Shown here in pieces: positions 16,815 to 25,253 of a DNA stretch of 42,070 bases. Numbering within the stretch: the stretch's first letter is position 1; each line of letters starts with the position of its first letter. Both the position numbers and the translations under genes were made by a program. The notes beneath the pieces are model-generated. The model had not been told where the DNA came from and made no database searches. It saw nothing but the letters and a program-made list of their open reading frames with translations. Source of the DNA: Actinophytocola xanthii (GTDB lineage: Bacteria > Actinomycetota > Actinomycetes > Mycobacteriales > Pseudonocardiaceae); the NCBI RefSeq assembly GCF_001921205.1, contig NZ_MSIE01000082.1, forward strand, positions 1 to 42,070, in the 5' to 3' direction.

Positions 16815-16856
16815 CTCACCGCACTACACGTCAAGATCGACGACCACCACGGTTGA
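16791..16856 (+). pseudogene. IS982-like transposase remnant (N-terminus only)
   Basis: A GTG-started frame reads TTDLNTLLTALHVKIDDHH and then hits a stop at codon 22. DLxTLLTALYVKIDD is the opening of many actinobacterial IS982-family transposases, so this is a 5' fragment whose remainder is lost. It fills the gap between the PPOX gene and the convergent dctA, whose stop is six bases further on. Confidence 0.7.
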
Positions 16857-16861
16857 CCGTG

Positions 16862-18247
16862 TCACGCCCTGCTTGGCGCCGGCTCCTCCTCGGTCGACCC
16901 GCCCGGGCGGTCCTCCTCCGGCGCGCCACCGTGGTGGTCCTCGTCCAGCATCGTCGCCTCGTCGAACGGATCCTCGCCCGAGAGCACGCGGTTGGCCTGG
17001 TCCCGGTCGAACTCCTTGGTCCAGATGCCGACCAGCACGGTGGCGACCGAGTTGCCGGCGAAGTTGGTCAACGCCCGTGCCTCCGACATGAACCGGTCGA
17101 TGCCGACGATCAGCCCGACCCCGTCGACCAGCTCCGGGCGGTGGGTGGACAGGCCGCCGGCGAGTGTCGCCAGCCCGGCGCCGGTGACCCCGGCGGCACC
17201 CTTCGAGGCGATGATCATGAACAGCAGCAGTGAGATCTGCTCGCCGGTGCTCAGCGGCGCGTTCATCGCCTCGGCGATGAACAGCGTCGCCATCGTCAGG
17301 TAGATCGCCGTGCCGTCCAGGTTGAACGAGTAGCCGGTCGGCACCGTGATGCCGACGACCGGCTTGCTGACACCGAGGTGCTCCATCTTCGCGATCAGCC
17401 GCGGCAGCGCGACCTCGGAGGACGAGGTCGACACGATCAGCAGGAACTCGCGGCCGAGGTAGCGCAGCAGCGAGAACAGGTTGATCCGCGCCACCGCCCA
17501 GAACAGCAGGTTGAGCACGCCGAACACGAACACCAGGCAGGTCAGGTAGAAGCCGATCATGATTACGGCGAGGCTCTTGAGGGCGTCCACGCCGGTCTCG
17601 CCGACCACGGCCGCGATCGCGCCGAACGCGCCGACCGGCGCCACCCACATGATCATCGCGAGGATGCGGAAGACCAGCCGCTGGATGTGCGCGATGCCGC
17701 GCAGGATCGGCTCGCCCTTGCCGCGCAACGCCTGCAGCGCGAACCCGGTCAGCAGCGCCACCAGCAGCGTCTGCAGCACGTCGCCCTCGGTGAAGGCGGA
17801 GACCAGAGTGGTCGGGATGATGCCGATCAGGAAGTCGACGGTGCTCTGGCTCTCCTTGACCTGCCCCTGGCCCTCCTCGCGCACGCTCTCGGTGAGCTGG
17901 AGCCCCTCACCGGGGTGCAGGATGTTGCCCACGATCAGGCCGATGACCAGGGCGACGGTCGACATCACCAGGAAGTAGCCGATGGCCAGCGTGCCGACCC
18001 GGCCGACCTTGGCGGCCTTGGCCACCGAGCCGACGCCGAGCACGATCGTGCAGAAGATGATCGGGCTGATCATCATCTTGATCAGGTTGATGAACGCCGT
18101 GCCGAGCGGCTTCAGCGCGACGCCGGCGCTCGGCCAGATCAGGCCGATCGCGATGCCGAGCGCCACCGCGACGATCACGGCGATGTAGAGGAGGTGGGTG
18201 CGGTCGCGGCGGCGGGAGCGGGCTGGCGGCGAGGCGGTGTCGGTCAC
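16862..18247 (-). CDS. dctA: Dicarboxylate/amino acid:cation symporter, DctA-like
   Basis: 461 residues, integral membrane transporter of the DAACS family, coupling uptake of C4-dicarboxylates (or acidic amino acids) to cations. Signature elements are present: eight predicted helices, the re-entrant serine-rich loop STSSSEVALPRLI, the substrate/Na+ motif NLDGTAIY in helix 7, and the second re-entrant loop with SKGAAGVTGAG. The N-terminus is a short basic cytoplasmic tail and the C-terminus an acidic, proline-rich tail. GTG 18247 is preceded by GGAGGG. It is divergent from a CitA/DcuS-like kinase and response regulator, which is the usual arrangement for controlling dicarboxylate uptake, so dicarboxylate is the favoured substrate. 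Confidence 0.9.
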   Translation of the reverse strand: MTDTASPPARSRRRDRTHLLYIAVIVAVALGIAIGLIWPSAGVALKPLGTAFINLIKMMISPIIFCTIVLGVGSVAKAAKVGRVGTLAIGYFLVMSTVALVIGLIVGNILHPGEGLQLTESVREEGQGQVKESQSTVDFLIGIIPTTLVSAFTEGDVLQTLLVALLTGFALQALRGKGEPILRGIAHIQRLVFRILAMIMWVAPVGAFGAIAAVVGETGVDALKSLAVIMIGFYLTCLVFVFGVLNLLFWAVARINLFSLLRYLGREFLLIVSTSSSEVALPRLIAKMEHLGVSKPVVGITVPTGYSFNLDGTAIYLTMATLFIAEAMNAPLSTGEQISLLLFMIIASKGAAGVTGAGLATLAGGLSTHRPELVDGVGLIVGIDRFMSEARALTNFAGNSVATVLVGIWTKEFDRDQANRVLSGEDPFDEATMLDEDHHGGAPEEDRPGGSTEEEPAPSRA

Positions 18248-18321
18248 GGTGACCCTCCATGGCGTGGCCGGCCGCGGCCGACGGTGGCGTGGTGCTGGTG
18301 ATACTGCTGCTCGAGTCGATG

Positions 18322-18357
18322 TGGGTCAGATTCTGCGAGTGGGCATGATCTGGGTCA
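18322..18357. promoter_or_regulatory. Direct repeats in the dctA/sensor kinase intergenic region
   Basis: The 153-base divergent gap holds TGGGTCA at 18322-18328 and again at 18351-18357, 29 bases apart (GTGGGTCAGATTCTG and ATCTGGGTCACCC). They are candidate binding sites for the response regulator encoded downstream. Proposed from the repeat and context only. Confidence 0.4.
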
Positions 18358-18400
18358 CCCTTGTGTTCATTTCGTGCGCTGAGGCGAAGCGGGCCACACT

Positions 18401-20044
18401 ATGGCCATGACGAACGGGGGCCGCCTGGGACGATGGAGTCTGGCCGGCCAGCTGATGCTGCTGCAGGTCACCATCGTCGGGCTGCTGGTCGCCGCCGGGG
18501 TCGTGCTGTCCTACCTGGACGTGGCCGACCGCACCGAGGAGTCGAGCAGGGACGAGGTGGTCTCGATCGCGCTGACGATCGCCGACTCGCCGATCGTCGT
18601 GGACGCGGTGGGGACCGAGGACCCCAGCGCGCGGCTGCAGCCGTTCGCCGAACGGGTCCGGCACGACACCGGGGTCGACTTCGTCACGATCATGAACCCG
18701 GACGGGCGCCGGTTCACCCATCCCAACCCCGACCGGATCGGCGAGCAGTTCCTCGGCCACACCGAACAGGCCCTCGCCGGCCGCACCTTCACCGAGACCT
18801 ACACCGGCACCCTCGGGCCCTCGGTGCGCGCGGTGGTCCCGGTCTTCGACGCCGACCGGGACATCGTCGCGCTGGTAAGCGTCGGCATCACCGTGCGCGC
18901 GATCGCCGGCCAGGTGCGCGCGCGGGTCCTCCCGCTGGTCGTGGTCGCGGCGGTCGTGCTCGTCCTGGCCATCTCCGGGGCGTACCTGGTGAGCCGCCGG
19001 GTGGCCCGGCAGACCCACCGGCTCCGGCCCGCCGAGCTGAGCCGGCGGATCGAGTACCACGAGGCGATCCTGCACACGGTGCGCGAGGGCCTGCTGCTGA
19101 TCGACCAGGACGGGCGGGTGAGCCTGATCAACGACGCCGCCCGCGAGCTGCTCGACCTCGCCGGCGACGTCGAGGGCCGGCGGCTCGACGAGTTGGGCCT
19201 GCCGCGCGCGGTCGTGGCGAGCATGTCCCTGGCCGGCGCGACCGTCGACGAGATCCAGCTGACCGAACGACGGGTCCTGGTGGTCAACTCCTCGCCGGTG
19301 CGGTCGGGGGACCGGTCGCTGGGCACCGTGGTCACCCTGCGGGACCACACCGACCTGCAGGCGCTCACCGGCGAGCTGAACTCGGTCCGCGGCTTCGCCG
19401 AGTCGCTGCGCTCCCAGGCGCACGAGGCGGCCAACCGCCTGCACACGGTCGTGTCGTTGGTCGAGCTGGGTCGCACCGCGGAGGCCGTCGAGTTCGCCAC
19501 CGCGGAGCTCGCCCTGGCCCAGCAGCTCACCGACCGCGTCGTCGGCGCCGTGTCCGAGCCCGTGCTGGCGGCCCTGCTGCTGGGCAAGGCCGCGGAGGCC
19601 AACGAGCGCGGCGCCGAGCTCGTGATCTCGCCGGAGACCGAGATCGACGACGCCGTTCTCGGCGGTGACCAGGCCACCGCGCGTGATGTCGTCACGATCC
19701 TGGGCAACCTCATCGACAACGGGCTCGACGCCGCCCTGGAGAGGGCGGGTGGGGAGAGCGCCGGACCGGCGCCGAAGGTCTACGTCACCGCCCGCACCGA
19801 GGCCGGCGAGCTGGTGCTGCGGGTGGCCGACACGGGCGGCGGGATCGCCCCGGACGCGGTGCTCGACGCGTTCAGCCGGGGCTGGTCGACCAAGGACGAG
19901 ACACGCGGGCTCGGCCTGGCGCTCGTCCGCCAGGCCGTGCGCCGCAACCACGGCACGATCGAGGTCGGCGACGCGCCGGCCGGCGGCGCGGTGTTCACTG
20001 TGCGCCTACCCAACGATCGGGTGGTGATGGAGGCGCACACGTGA
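18401..20044 (+). CDS. CitA/DcuS-like sensor histidine kinase
   Basis: 547 residues. First membrane helix ~17-38, extracytoplasmic PDC/PAS-type sensor ~40-170 (contains DFVTIMNPDGRRFTH, typical of citrate/C4-dicarboxylate sensors), second helix ~172-197, cytoplasmic PAS ~205-320, then a SpoOB/CitA-type dimerisation helix with His341 in SQAHEAANRLHT, and a HATPase domain with NLIDNGLDAA (N box), DTGGGI (G1) and RGLGLAL (G2). It should autophosphorylate on His341 and pass phosphate to the response regulator whose GTG overlaps its stop by four bases. The start is ATG 18401 or 18407. Divergent from dctA, which it probably controls. Confidence 0.92.
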   Translation: MAMTNGGRLGRWSLAGQLMLLQVTIVGLLVAAGVVLSYLDVADRTEESSRDEVVSIALTIADSPIVVDAVGTEDPSARLQPFAERVRHDTGVDFVTIMNPDGRRFTHPNPDRIGEQFLGHTEQALAGRTFTETYTGTLGPSVRAVVPVFDADRDIVALVSVGITVRAIAGQVRARVLPLVVVAAVVLVLAISGAYLVSRRVARQTHRLRPAELSRRIEYHEAILHTVREGLLLIDQDGRVSLINDAARELLDLAGDVEGRRLDELGLPRAVVASMSLAGATVDEIQLTERRVLVVNSSPVRSGDRSLGTVVTLRDHTDLQALTGELNSVRGFAESLRSQAHEAANRLHTVVSLVELGRTAEAVEFATAELALAQQLTDRVVGAVSEPVLAALLLGKAAEANERGAELVISPETEIDDAVLGGDQATARDVVTILGNLIDNGLDAALERAGGESAGPAPKVYVTARTEAGELVLRVADTGGGIAPDAVLDAFSRGWSTKDETRGLGLALVRQAVRRNHGTIEVGDAPAGGAVFTVRLPNDRVVMEAHT

Positions 20045-20721
20045 TCAGGGTCCTGGTCGTCGAGGACGACCCGGTCGCCGCCGACGCGCACCGGGCCTAC
20101 GTCGAGCGCATTCCCGGGTTCGCCGTCGCGGGTGTCGCCCACACGGCGGCGCAGGCGCAGCGCGCCCTGCGCGACGAGGCGGGCACCGAGGTCGACCTGC
20201 TCCTGCTCGACCAGTACCTGCCCGACGGGACAGGGCTCGACCTGTGCCGGAGCCTGCGCGGCGCCGGGCTGTTGGTGGACGTGATCATGGTGACCTCCGC
20301 CCGGGACCTCGCCGTCGTGCGTGCCGCCGTGTCGATCGGGGTGGTGCAGTACCTGCTCAAGCCGTTCACCTTCGCCACACTGCGGGAGAAGCTCGAGCGC
20401 TACGCGCGGTTTCGGCGCGGTGTCGACGGGGCGGAGGTGGCCGACCAGACCGACGTGGACCACCTGTTCGCCACCCTTCGGGGCGCCGACAGCGCCCTGC
20501 CGAAGGGGATGAGCGGGCCGACGCTGGACGCCGTCGTCGCCGTGCTGCGGGAGGCGAGGGAAGGGCTCTCGGCCGGCGCGGCCGGCGATGTGCTCGGCAT
20601 GTCCCGGGTGACCGCGCGACGGTACCTGGAGTACTTGGCGGACAACGGCCTTGCGGTGCGCCAGCCGCAGTACGGCCAGGTGGGGCGGCCCGAGCTGCGG
20701 TACCAGTGGGCGCCCGCGTGA
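20041..20721 (+). CDS. CitB/DcuR-like response regulator
   Basis: 226 residues. Receiver domain 1-120 with acidic pocket Glu8-Asp9-Asp10, phospho-acceptor Asp57 in LLLLDQYLPDG, Thr in MVTSARD and Lys in LLKPF. The C-terminal domain (~160-226) carries a helix-turn-helix around AGDVLGMSRVTARRYLEYL followed by a wing-like VGRPELRY, the arrangement found in DcuR/CitB/DpiA regulators. GTG 20041 overlaps the kinase stop (GTGA), giving tight translational coupling. Expected target: the dctA promoter region. Ends about 290 bases before infC. Confidence 0.92.
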   Translation: MIRVLVVEDDPVAADAHRAYVERIPGFAVAGVAHTAAQAQRALRDEAGTEVDLLLLDQYLPDGTGLDLCRSLRGAGLLVDVIMVTSARDLAVVRAAVSIGVVQYLLKPFTFATLREKLERYARFRRGVDGAEVADQTDVDHLFATLRGADSALPKGMSGPTLDAVVAVLREAREGLSAGAAGDVLGMSRVTARRYLEYLADNGLAVRQPQYGQVGRPELRYQWAPA

Positions 20722-20910
20722 TCCGGTCCGGGGAAATCTGATAACCTGTCAGGTGCGACCAGCCTCGCCTTGTGTGAGGCCGCGAAGTGGAGCCCCGCTC
20801 CCACCCGAGTCACGCTGGTGTCCGGGTTCCGGTCGCCGCGGCTGACGTCGGCGGGTTCGGCGTCGGCAGCGGTGTCTCGACGTCCGTCGTCGAGGATCGG
20901 TCGGAGTGGG

Positions 20911-20979
20911 CCCCGTGCACCCTGCAGGTGCGCGGGGTTCGTGCTGTGTGGGGTTCCACGTCGCGAGCGTCGCGGCACG
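20911..20979 (+). promoter_or_regulatory. Structured infC leader RNA (hairpin plus three-way junction)
   Basis: The 287-base gap before infC has no gene. Near its 3' end are two adjacent structures. 20911-20937 is an 11-bp stem (one G-U pair) with a CTGCA loop. 20940-20979 folds as a three-way junction: outer stem 20940-20944/20975-20979, hairpin 20948-20951/20956-20959, hairpin 20962-20966/20970-20974. The Shine-Dalgarno GAGGAGG follows at ~20998. infC-rpmI-rplT operons are commonly autoregulated through leader RNA (L20 or IF3), so this is a candidate control element. A GATAAC-like -10 lies near 20740. Confidence 0.5.
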
Positions 20980-21008
20980 AAACGACGAACTCGGCCCGAG
21001 GAGGCCCC

Positions 21009-21578
21009 ATCAGCTCCGAGACACGTATCAATGACCGCATCCGAGTGCCGGAGGTCCGACTGGTCGGACCTGGCGGCGAGCAGGTCGGGATAGTGCGCAT
21101 CGAGGACGCACTGCGACTGGCTCAGGAAGCGGACCTGGACCTCGTGGAGGTTGCCCCGCAGGCGCGCCCACCGGTCTGCAGGCTCATGGACTACGGCAAG
21201 TTCAAGTACGAGAGCGCGCAGAAGGCGCGGGAGTCGCGCCGGAACCAGCAGCTCACCGTGATCAAGGAGCAGAAGCTCCGCCCGAAGATCGACACTCACG
21301 ACTACGAGACCAAGAGGGGCCATGTCATCCGGTTCCTCGAGCACGGTAACAAGGTCAAGGTGACGATCATGTTCCGCGGCCGGGAGCAGTCCCGGCCCGA
21401 GCTCGGGTTCCGGTTGCTGCAGAGGCTGGCCGACGATGTCGCCGACCTCGGTTTCGTGGAGGCGGCGCCCAAGCAGGACGGCCGGAACATGATCATGGTA
21501 CTGGCGCCGCACAAGACGCAGAAGACGCGGCCGAAGGCGAGCGCGGGTACCGACACGACGGGCACCGACACGAACTGA
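21009..21578 (+). CDS. infC: Translation initiation factor IF-3 (ATC start codon)
   Basis: 189 residues. IF-3 binds the 30S subunit, blocks premature 50S joining and proofreads the start codon. The N-domain begins [15 protein letters not shown]; the linker and C-domain include [11 protein letters not shown] and [13 protein letters not shown]. The C-terminal tail is Thr-rich. The expected N-terminus is reached only with ATC 21009, correctly spaced from GAGGAGG; the frame has no ATG, GTG or TTG nearby that gives a natural IF-3 start. Non-canonical AUU/AUC starts are a known property of infC, letting IF-3 repress its own synthesis. It is followed by rpmI and rplT as in most bacteria. Confidence 0.93.
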   Translation: MSSETRINDRIRVPEVRLVGPGGEQVGIVRIEDALRLAQEADLDLVEVAPQARPPVCRLMDYGKFKYESAQKARESRRNQQLTVIKEQKLRPKIDTHDYETKRGHVIRFLEHGNKVKVTIMFRGREQSRPELGFRLLQRLADDVADLGFVEAAPKQDGRNMIMVLAPHKTQKTRPKASAGTDTTGTDTN

Positions 21579-21658
21579 CCCGACGCGGACCGCGTCCGGC
21601 ACGGTAACGGAGCAGGCAGTGCCCGCTCCGGCGATGAAGAGCGCGAGGAATCAGAAGA

Positions 21659-21853
21659 ATGCCCAAGAACAAGACCCATTCGGGCGCGTCCAAGCGGATT
21701 CGGGTCACCGGCAAGGGGAAGCTGCGTCGGCAGAAGGCCGGCCTGCGGCACAAGCTGGAGAAGAAGCCCAGCACGGTCACCCGGCGCCTGTCCGGCACCA
21801 CCGAGGTCGCCACGGCGGACGTCCGCCGGGTGAAGAAGCTGCTCGGTCGCTGA
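21659..21853 (+). CDS. rpmI: 50S ribosomal protein L35
   Basis: 64 residues, full length. [20 protein letters not shown] is the classic L35 N-terminus; the protein is highly basic ([16 protein letters not shown]) and ends in VKKLLGR. It is a small 50S component bound to 23S rRNA. ATG 21659 follows a GAGGAA-type Shine-Dalgarno. It lies 80 bases after infC and 61 bases before rplT, the conserved operon. Confidence 0.97.
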   Translation: MPKNKTHSGASKRIRVTGKGKLRRQKAGLRHKLEKKPSTVTRRLSGTTEVATADVRRVKKLLGR

Positions 21854-21914
21854 GCCGCACCCGTCTCCCATGACCACCGGGCCATCTCGGCCCCAAGATC
21901 GACAGGATTGAACC

Positions 21915-22289
21915 GTGGCACGCGTCAAGCGGGCAGTCAACGCCCACAAGAAGCGCCGCACGACCCTCGAGTTGGCCAGCGGCTACCGCGGCCAGCGCTC
22001 GCGGTTGTACCGCAAGGCGAAGGAGCAGATGCTCCACTCGCTCAACTACGCCTACCGGGACCGCCGTGCCCGCAAGGGTGACTTCCGCCAGCTGTGGATC
22101 ACCCGCATCAACGCCGCGGCTCGACAGAACGGCATGACCTACAACCGGTTCATCCAGGGCCTCAAGGCCGCCGGCGTCGAGGTCGACCGCAAGATCCTCG
22201 CCGAGCTCGCCGTCAACGACGCCGCCGCGTTCGCCGCGCTGGTCGCCGTCGCCCGCGACAACGCCGACCCGCAGGGCAAGGCTTCCTGA
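21915..22289 (+). CDS. rplT: 50S ribosomal protein L20
   Basis: 124 residues, standard length. [14 protein letters not shown] at the N-terminus, [16 protein letters not shown] and the globular C-domain ([34 protein letters not shown]) are diagnostic. L20 is an early 50S assembly protein and, in several bacteria, a translational repressor of this operon. GTG start with AGGA about 7 bases upstream. Its TGA overlaps the proposed CTG start of the methyltransferase gene. Confidence 0.97.
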   Translation: MARVKRAVNAHKKRRTTLELASGYRGQRSRLYRKAKEQMLHSLNYAYRDRRARKGDFRQLWITRINAAARQNGMTYNRFIQGLKAAGVEVDRKILAELAVNDAAAFAALVAVARDNADPQGKAS

Positions 22290-23137
22290 ACACGCCTCAG
22301 TCGCGACCCGGGGACGCTCCGTTCACCGAACGGACGCCCCGGGTCGCTGCCGCTCGGCAGCTGACCCGACGCGCCGGTCGGGAGCGGGCCGGCCGCTTCC
22401 TGGTGGAGGGCGCGCAGGCCGTCCGCGAGGCCCTGGTCTGGGCCCGCGCCGGTCGGGGTCGGGTGCACGAGCTGTTCGTCGCTCCCGCCGGCCTGCCCGA
22501 GGACCTGCGTTCGCTCGCCGAGGAGGCCGGCGTTCGGGTCTCCCCGGTCACCGAGCGCGCGGCCGCCGGACTGTCCGAGACGGTGACGCCGCAGGGCGTG
22601 GTGGCCGTCTGCGACCTGCTCGACGTCCCCCTGGACACGGCGCTCGCCGGCCGGCCGACGCTGGTGGCGGTGCTGGTCGGGGTGTCCGACCCGGGCAACG
22701 CCGGCACGGTGGTCCGGGTCGCCGACGCTGCCGGTGCGGACGCGGTGGTGCTGGCCGGGAACACGGTCGACCCGCACAACGGCAAGTGCGTCCGGGCCTC
22801 CACCGGGAGCCTGTTCCACCTGCCCGTCGCCCGCTGCGCCGACGTGTCGGCGGTCTTCGCGGCCTGTCGCGCCGCGGGGCTGGAGCTGGTGGCCGCCGAC
22901 GGCTACGCCGATGCGGACCTGGCCTCGGCCACCCCGGGCGGTCCGACTGCCTGGGTGTTCGGCAGCGAGGCGCACGGACTGCCCGACGAACTGCTCGCGC
23001 GGGTGGACCTCGCGTTGCGTGTCCCGATCTACGGGGCGGCGGAGAGCCTCAACCTCGCCACCGCGGCCGCGGTCTGCCTCTACGCCACGGCATGGCGGCA
23101 GCGGGCGGGTATCGCGACGGCTCCCTTTCATGATTGA
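22286..23137 (+). CDS. TrmH/SpoU family RNA 2'-O-methyltransferase (proposed CTG start)
   Basis: 283 residues. N-terminal RNA-binding domain ([24 protein letters not shown]) followed by a SPOUT methyltransferase domain with the three SpoU motifs: [27 protein letters not shown] and [17 protein letters not shown]. It uses SAM to methylate a ribose in rRNA or tRNA; the target is unknown. Start choice: the frame is open back to 22094 inside rplT but has no ATG, GTG or TTG near the expected N-terminus. CTG 22286 overlaps the rplT stop as CTGA and has AAGG upstream, so coupling from rplT is the simplest reading. The first conventional start downstream (GTG in LVEGAQ) would delete part of the RNA-binding domain. 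Confidence 0.8.
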   Translation: MNTPQSRPGDAPFTERTPRVAAARQLTRRAGRERAGRFLVEGAQAVREALVWARAGRGRVHELFVAPAGLPEDLRSLAEEAGVRVSPVTERAAAGLSETVTPQGVVAVCDLLDVPLDTALAGRPTLVAVLVGVSDPGNAGTVVRVADAAGADAVVLAGNTVDPHNGKCVRASTGSLFHLPVARCADVSAVFAACRAAGLELVAADGYADADLASATPGGPTAWVFGSEAHGLPDELLARVDLALRVPIYGAAESLNLATAAAVCLYATAWRQRAGIATAPFHD

Positions 23138-23221
23138 CATCGCGCCGCACTGGGTATTGAGCTGCTGACTCGCCGTGTCGGCGAGTAAGTTCGTGATGTC
23201 TCGAGAAAAGGGGCAGGCGCA

Positions 23222-24037
23222 ATGGGTCGGTTCTCCCGGTCTTGGCAGATGTTCAAGGCGTCCTGGCGGGTTCTGCGGTCGCGCAAGGAGTTAGCGGTCT
23301 TTCCCGTGCTCTCCGGTGTCGCGGGCCTCGTCGTGGCGGCGATCTTCCTCACCCCGGCCCTGTTCACGATCGATCCCAACGGCCGGCCGACGTTCGGCTC
23401 CTGGGCCTTGTTCGCCGGCTTCTACCTGGTCAGCACGTATATGGCGATCTTCTTCAACACCGCCCTGATCTCGCAGGCCAACATCGCGCTCAACGGCGGC
23501 GACCCCAGCGTCGCCGGCGGGCTCAGGGTCGCCGGCTCGAACTGGGCGCGCATCCTGCCGTGGGCGCTGCTCTCGGCCACCGTCTCGATGATCCTGCGCG
23601 CGATCGAGGAACGCCTCGGCTTCCTCGGCCGGATCATCACCGGCATGATCGGCATGGCCTGGACGCTGGTGACCTACCTGGTGCTGCCGGTGCTCGTGCT
23701 CGAGCGGGTCGGAACCAAGGACGCGGTCAAGCGCTCGGCGACGTTGTTCCGCAACACGTGGGGCGAGAACGTGCTCGGCAACGCCGGGATCGGGGTCGCC
23801 GGGTTCCTGCTGTTCCTGCCGGCCGTGGCGCTGGCCGCACTGGGCGCGGTCGCGGGCGGGGCCACCCTCCTGGTGTGCTTCGGCATCGCCGTGGTCTGGG
23901 GCCTGCTCGTGGGGATCACCGTGGCCGCCCTGTCCGGGATCTACCAGACCGCGCTCTACCGCTATGCCGCCGAGGGCACCACGCCCCAGGCGTTCGCCGA
24001 AGCCGATCTTGGTCATGCCTTCCCACAGCGTCGTTGA
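23222..24037 (+). CDS. DUF6159-like integral membrane protein
   Basis: 271 residues with about six transmembrane helices (strongest at ~26-48, 60-80, 112-130, 135-160, 185-215 and 220-245). The N-terminus MGRFSRSWQMFKASWRVLR and the mid-protein VLERVGTKDAVKRSATLFRNTWGENV are typical of the uncharacterised DUF6159 family. No catalytic motif is visible. ATG 23222 follows AAAAGGGG at a slightly long spacing. Sits alone between the methyltransferase gene and pheS. Confidence 0.7.
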   Translation: MGRFSRSWQMFKASWRVLRSRKELAVFPVLSGVAGLVVAAIFLTPALFTIDPNGRPTFGSWALFAGFYLVSTYMAIFFNTALISQANIALNGGDPSVAGGLRVAGSNWARILPWALLSATVSMILRAIEERLGFLGRIITGMIGMAWTLVTYLVLPVLVLERVGTKDAVKRSATLFRNTWGENVLGNAGIGVAGFLLFLPAVALAALGAVAGGATLLVCFGIAVVWGLLVGITVAALSGIYQTALYRYAAEGTTPQAFAEADLGHAFPQRR

Positions 24038-25222
<1,185 letters not shown>

Positions 25223-25253
25223 ATCAGCTTTCGTCGTTATCGAAAGGAACGCC

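Noticed and set aside
20787-21008. Upstream start for infC
   Set aside because: It would add 74 residues not found in IF-3 and translate through the structured leader; ATC 21009 has the right spacing and gives the usual N-terminus.
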